NCBI GenBank assembly: GCA_945874225.1
Contig: CAMCFT010000012.1
Coordinates: 1 to 64,000, forward strand
DNA from: Flavobacterium psychrophilum
GTDB taxonomy: Bacteria; Bacteroidota; Bacteroidia; Flavobacteriales; Flavobacteriaceae
DNA length: 64,000 nucleotides
Reading direction: 5' to 3'
The stretch's first letter is position 1. Each line of letters starts with the position of its first letter. The position numbers and the translations under genes were made by a program. The notes beneath the pieces were generated by a model, which did not search any database, was not told where the DNA came from, and saw only the letters and a program-made list of their open reading frames with translations. Positions 60,840 through 64,000 of this stretch are shown here, one piece after another.

Positions 60840-60847
60840 CAAAGGTA
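60840..60847 (-). promoter_or_regulatory. Candidate -7 box of rlmH
   Basis: TACCTTTG on the minus strand matches TAnnTTTG 20 bp before the ATG at 60820. Confidence 0.4.
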
Positions 60848-61062
60848 AAAAATTGAGGATTAAATAATAATGTATTTCAATTTTAAATCTATTTTGCAAT
60901 ATTGATTAAAAATGAATGATTAACGCAATTTATACTTTACACTCCTATTTTCAAGGGGGTAGTCACTTCTAATATAATAAAATTCGAACTTACACTGCCT
61001 TATTTGTAATTAAAAGTAACAATATTGGTAAATTTTGTAAAATATATATTGTAATGTTTGTT

Positions 61063-61070
61063 TATTTTTG
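61063..61070 (+). promoter_or_regulatory. Candidate -7 box of the ammonium transporter gene
   Basis: TATTTTTG, followed by C, matches TAnnTTTG 21 bp before the ATG at 61091. An in-frame ATG at 61058 would overlap this box, so the later start is preferred. Confidence 0.45.
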
Positions 61071-61090
61071 CGCCAATTAAATACACAATT

Positions 61091-62318
61091 ATGTTAGATG
61101 TAGGGTTAACTACTTTTATGATTCTTGCCACTAGTTTAGTGATGCTAATGACTCCCGGACTTGCTTTTTTCTACGGAGGATTGGGATGTAACAAAAACAT
61201 TTTGAGCATTATGATGCAAAGTTTTGTTTCTATGGGAATAGGAACTGTGCTTTGGTTTTGGTTATTCACTTTGTTTCAGTGGAAATATGAGCTCAGGCAC
61301 TGATTTTTTTGGGATAATAGGAAATTTTGACAAAGCTTTTTATCACGGAATTACGCCCTCGACACTTTACTCAGCAGATAAACGTTTTCCTGAATATATT
61401 TTTATTGCTTATCAAATGATGTTTGCCATCATTACTCCGGCATTGATTACTGGAGCATTTATTAATCGGGTTTCGTTTAAATCATATGTTTTCTTTCTAA
61501 TATTTTGGCAAATATTTGTCTATTATCCATTCGTTCACATGGTTTGGGGTGGCGGATTGCTTGCTCAATGGGGAGTTTTTGATTTTGCAGGAGGAATTAC
61601 AGTACACGCAACGGCTGGATTTGCAGCATTGGCATCGGTGTATTTTGTAGGAAGACGACAAAATAAACACGAACCTAATAATATTCCATTGGTGGCCATT
61701 GGAACAGCATTGCTTTGGTTTGGATGGTACGGTTTTAATGCAGGAAGTGAGTTGGCGGTTAATTCCATTACCATTTCAGCCTTTTTAAATACGGATACAG
61801 CAGCTTCTTTTGCAGCGGTTACCTGGTTATTTATCGAATGGAATACAGGTAACAAAAAACCAACATTTATTGGATTGATGACGGGAGCTGTAGCAGGTTT
61901 GGCCACAATTACTCCGGCTGCAGGTTATGTAGATATTTATTCCTCAGCGATTATTGGAATTATTGCTGCTTGCGGATGCTTTTTAGCCGTAAAATATAAG
62001 GAAAAGAAAGGTTGGGATGATGCACTCGACGTATGGGGAATTCACGGAATGGGCGGAATAATAGGAACTATTTGTTTGGGTTTCTTTGCCAATAGCACTA
62101 TTAATTCAGCAATTCCTGATGGATTATTTTTTGGTGGAAACGGAATGTTACTTTTTAAAGAGTGCGTTGCAATAGTATTTGCAACTAGTTATGCATTCTT
62201 TTTTACCTTGTTGCTGTTCAGAATAATCAACAAATTTATTCCTGTTCGAGTGACTGATATGGAACAAGAACTTGGATTGGATTTGACGCATCACGGGGAA
62301 GTAGCGAGACAACGATAA
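61091..62318 (+). pseudogene. amt: Ammonium transporter gene with a single-base frameshift
   Basis: Two overlapping frames encode one Amt protein. The first (from ATG 61091) gives MLDVGLTTFMILATS...FFYGGLGCNKNILS and TVLWFW, then drifts into non-family sequence and stops at 61303. Removing one T from TTTT at 61256-61259 joins it to the second frame as LWFGYSLCFSG...GIIGNFDKAFY, the normal Amt form. The second frame keeps VHATAGFAALAS and WGIHGMGG with the two pore histidines and runs to 62318, giving about 408 residues. So it is a real ammonium channel gene with a fresh +1 frameshift in a homopolymer. Sequencing error, phase variation and true inactivation are all possible. A strong terminator follows. 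Confidence 0.85.
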
Positions 62319-62339
62319 AAAAAACAACACAACTATACA

Positions 62340-62374
62340 AAAAGGGCAACATTCAATAAATGTTGCCCTTTTAA
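62340..62374 (+). terminator. Terminator of the ammonium transporter gene
   Basis: A 14-bp perfect stem AAAAGGGCAACATT with its complement around CAATA is followed by TTTAAT, and the T run on both strands also suits the convergent small gene. Confidence 0.9.
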
Positions 62375-62405
62375 TTTATCCAAAAAACGTTTTTTAAAAA
62401 TAAGA

Positions 62406-62615
62406 TCAACTATCCAGAAACGAATCTGAATTGTTTTTGGTTTTCTTGAATAATTTTATTAGCAATAAAATTGCGGCAACGGCTTCAAATGTCATCCCAA
62501 TAATTAGAAAGAAACTGGTCCAATCTTTACGTTCGTGTGTGATTTTAAATAACACGCCAATAACTGTAAGTACTGCGCCAATAAGGAATAAAACCAGGAT
62601 TTGTGTATTTTTCAT
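62406..62615 (-). CDS. Small two-helix membrane protein, GldL-like
   Basis: The 69-residue protein has two helices (about 5-25 and 33-55). The stretch GAVLTVIGVLFKITH...LIIGMTFEAVAAILLLI resembles the membrane hairpin of the gliding motor protein GldL, including a Glu in the second helix. It is far shorter than GldL and lies outside a gld operon, so it is only a relative in form. The next small gene upstream encodes another two-helix protein. Confidence 0.6.
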   Translation of the reverse strand: MKNTQILVLFLIGAVLTVIGVLFKITHERKDWTSFFLIIGMTFEAVAAILLLIKLFKKTKNNSDSFLDS

Positions 62616-62620
62616 AAAAG

Positions 62621-62800
62621 TTATTTTTCTTTAATTATAGTAGCAACTTCTCTAATCAACAAAGAAGTCAAAGCACCAATAACAAAAATGGATAGAAATT
62701 CGACAGTGCGAATTGTACCGTGGTCAATGATTCTTGAATAATTTCCAATTGAAATTAGTAGCATTATTGCTAAAACTATTGTTCTTCTTTTAGAGTTCAT
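62621..62800 (-). CDS. 59-residue membrane protein
   Basis: An ATG at 62800 opens a frame of 59 codons ending at TAA 62621-62623. It begins MNSKRRTIVLAIMLLIS with an N-terminal hydrophobic helix, has a middle IIDHGTIRTVEF and a second helix LSIFVIGALTSLLI, and ends IIKEK. The basic start and paired helices argue for a real small membrane protein. It precedes the GldL-like gene by 5 bp, so they probably form one transcript. Confidence 0.55.
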   Translation of the reverse strand: MNSKRRTIVLAIMLLISIGNYSRIIDHGTIRTVEFLSIFVIGALTSLLIREVATIIKEK

Positions 62801-62845
62801 AATATTGTTGTTTTGAGATTCAAAGATATTGTAAAGAACTTTAAA

Positions 62846-63991
62846 TTAACCTTTTTGTATGGTTTGCGTTTTTACGTAATTTACATTTCTCTCTTTCAAA
62901 TAATTTAAAATGTACCTGAAACAAAGTTCGTGTTTTCCAATCAATTCTGGTGGAAAAATTCCTTTTTCGGTGAACAAACCTTCCAAAAACATATTGGCTA
63001 CAGCCGTTGCAGTATATCCCGTGGTTCTTGCCATTGAAGAGGTTTGCGTTTTTGGACAATATTCATCATATAAATTATAAATTACTTCTTCGAGTTCACC
63101 GTTTTTATTTTCCCCTTTTAAAGTGATGCGCATTATTGTAAGTTCTTCTTCGGTTTCTCCCAATTTCCATTCGTCGAAAAGAATTTTACTAGTAAAATCA
63201 AGCGGTGAAATTTCAGTTCCATTTACCATTATCTTTTTTTCGCTAAAGAATCCGCTGTCTTTCAAAACTCTTATATATTCAACGTGGCCAGGATATCGGA
63301 GTGTTTTTTCCTTCATATTCTTGATGTGTGGCATCGTAAATAGAATTGATCGTAATCCGTCAGAATTAAAAGATTCCAAGGTTCCCACTTTATCAAATTC
63401 CACAAATTCACAGTCGGTTAAAGCTTCACGAATGACGACATTTCCATTTTCGACATAACGGGCCGGACGAGTATATTCTTCGATTACATCTATTGGTGAA
63501 AAAGGCGCTTTGTAGTTGAATGGCCATTTTTTTACTTTTGGCAAACCGCCAACTAAAGTTTCAAAATCTGTCAATTTCAGTTTCTCATTATAATATCCCA
63601 AAATGATATTGTGCATTCCAGGTGCAACGCCACAATCAACTATAGCAGTTACTCCTTTTGTTTTTGCCAGCACATCTAATTCGAGAGCATTTTCAGGGAA
63701 AAAGGAAATATCCACGACATTTTTACCAGCTTCAATAACTGTTTTTATGGTTTGGAAACCAAGAAATCCAGGAACTGCACAAACAACAAAATCAAAAGAT
63801 GCAAGAACAGATTGAAGTTTTTTTGTATCACAAACATCCACTTGTAAAATGCTGATGTTTTGATACTTCCCTTTTAGGTATTCTAATCGTTGAATACTTA
63901 AATCTGCGATGGTTACGTTGTGTTTCTTTGATAAATCTGCCGCCATTGCGCTACCTACCATTCCTGCTCCTAAAACAATTATATTGGTCAT
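62846..63991 (-). CDS. Saccharopine dehydrogenase-family oxidoreductase
   Basis: The 381-residue protein has an N-terminal Rossmann domain (IIVLGAGMVGSAMAADLSKK, then IADL) and the family's C-terminal domain (IVDCGVAPGMHNIILGYYN; RTTGYTATAVANMFLEG). It belongs with saccharopine reductase or lysine 6-dehydrogenase-type enzymes and carboxynorspermidine-like dehydrogenases. The exact substrate, probably an amino acid imine, cannot be assigned. The start ATG ends nine bases before the window edge, so the promoter lies outside. Confidence 0.8.
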   Translation of the reverse strand: MTNIIVLGAGMVGSAMAADLSKKHNVTIADLSIQRLEYLKGKYQNISILQVDVCDTKKLQSVLASFDFVVCAVPGFLGFQTIKTVIEAGKNVVDISFFPENALELDVLAKTKGVTAIVDCGVAPGMHNIILGYYNEKLKLTDFETLVGGLPKVKKWPFNYKAPFSPIDVIEEYTRPARYVENGNVVIREALTDCEFVEFDKVGTLESFNSDGLRSILFTMPHIKNMKEKTLRYPGHVEYIRVLKDSGFFSEKKIMVNGTEISPLDFTSKILFDEWKLGETEEELTIMRITLKGENKNGELEEVIYNLYDEYCPKTQTSSMARTTGYTATAVANMFLEGLFTEKGIFPPELIGKHELCFRYILNYLKERNVNYVKTQTIQKG

Positions 63992-64000
63992 AATTATATT

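Overview
The window comes from the chromosome of a Flavobacterium-like member of the Bacteroidota. The evidence is low GC, several proteins with type IX secretion (T9SS) C-terminal sorting domains, a PorP/SprF-family outer-membrane protein next to a gliding-type C-terminal domain protein, TAnnTTTG-type -7 promoter boxes, and a gene complement typical of the group (BT_3928-like, DUF1599, Smr/DUF2027, MlaEFD). I see no rRNA or tRNA gene, no CRISPR array, no insertion sequence and no prophage core genes.

Layout. 1-6129 (+) is a cell-surface cluster: the 3' part of a very repetitive fibre-like protein, a secreted protein with a gliding-type C-terminal domain, and its likely PorP/SprF partner. 6141-6485 is the wreck of another secreted-protein gene. 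7176-12830 encodes a giant HYR-repeat protein whose core is eight near-identical 237-bp units. 13137-13521 is a broken HU-like gene. 13684-23488 holds housekeeping and stress genes: SGNH hydrolase, OsmC, cysteine synthesis (cysE-cysM), an atypical NRAMP transporter, lipoproteins, a Smr protein, a RarD-like transporter and a cysteine desulfurase. 23498-30497 (-) carries a glycosyltransferase/GH130 pair, an MlaEFD lipid-transport operon and a CbpA-like J protein. 30678-32256 is a retron-like locus: a reverse transcriptase with retron hallmark motifs, a dense set of hairpins directly upstream on the same strand that look like an msr-msd RNA, and its own terminator. 32257-49646 (-) is a long same-strand run resembling a stress or energy-limitation island: PLD enzyme, M50-CBS protease, Ca2+ ATPase, Ca2+/Na+ exchanger, a 2-oxoacid dehydrogenase with its own acyl carrier protein and two zinc-ribbon proteins, a Deg protease, an acetyl-CoA synthetase-like ligase, OsmC, SDR and PEP synthase. 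49683-54782 (-) contains three related T9SS-secreted BNR/Ycf48 proteins, each preceded at the same distance by the same 58-nt structured leader. 55198-63991 returns to core genes: tpiA, a TlpA-like thioredoxin, a DoxX-like protein, DUF1599, folP, rlmH, a frameshifted ammonium transporter and a saccharopine dehydrogenase-family enzyme.

The most interesting parts are the retron-like locus without a recognisable effector, the repeated 58-nt leader, the 2-oxoacid dehydrogenase operon with built-in acyl carrier and zinc-ribbon genes, and several traces of small mobile palindromes and decayed genes. Functions are assigned by reading motifs by eye; no database search was run.
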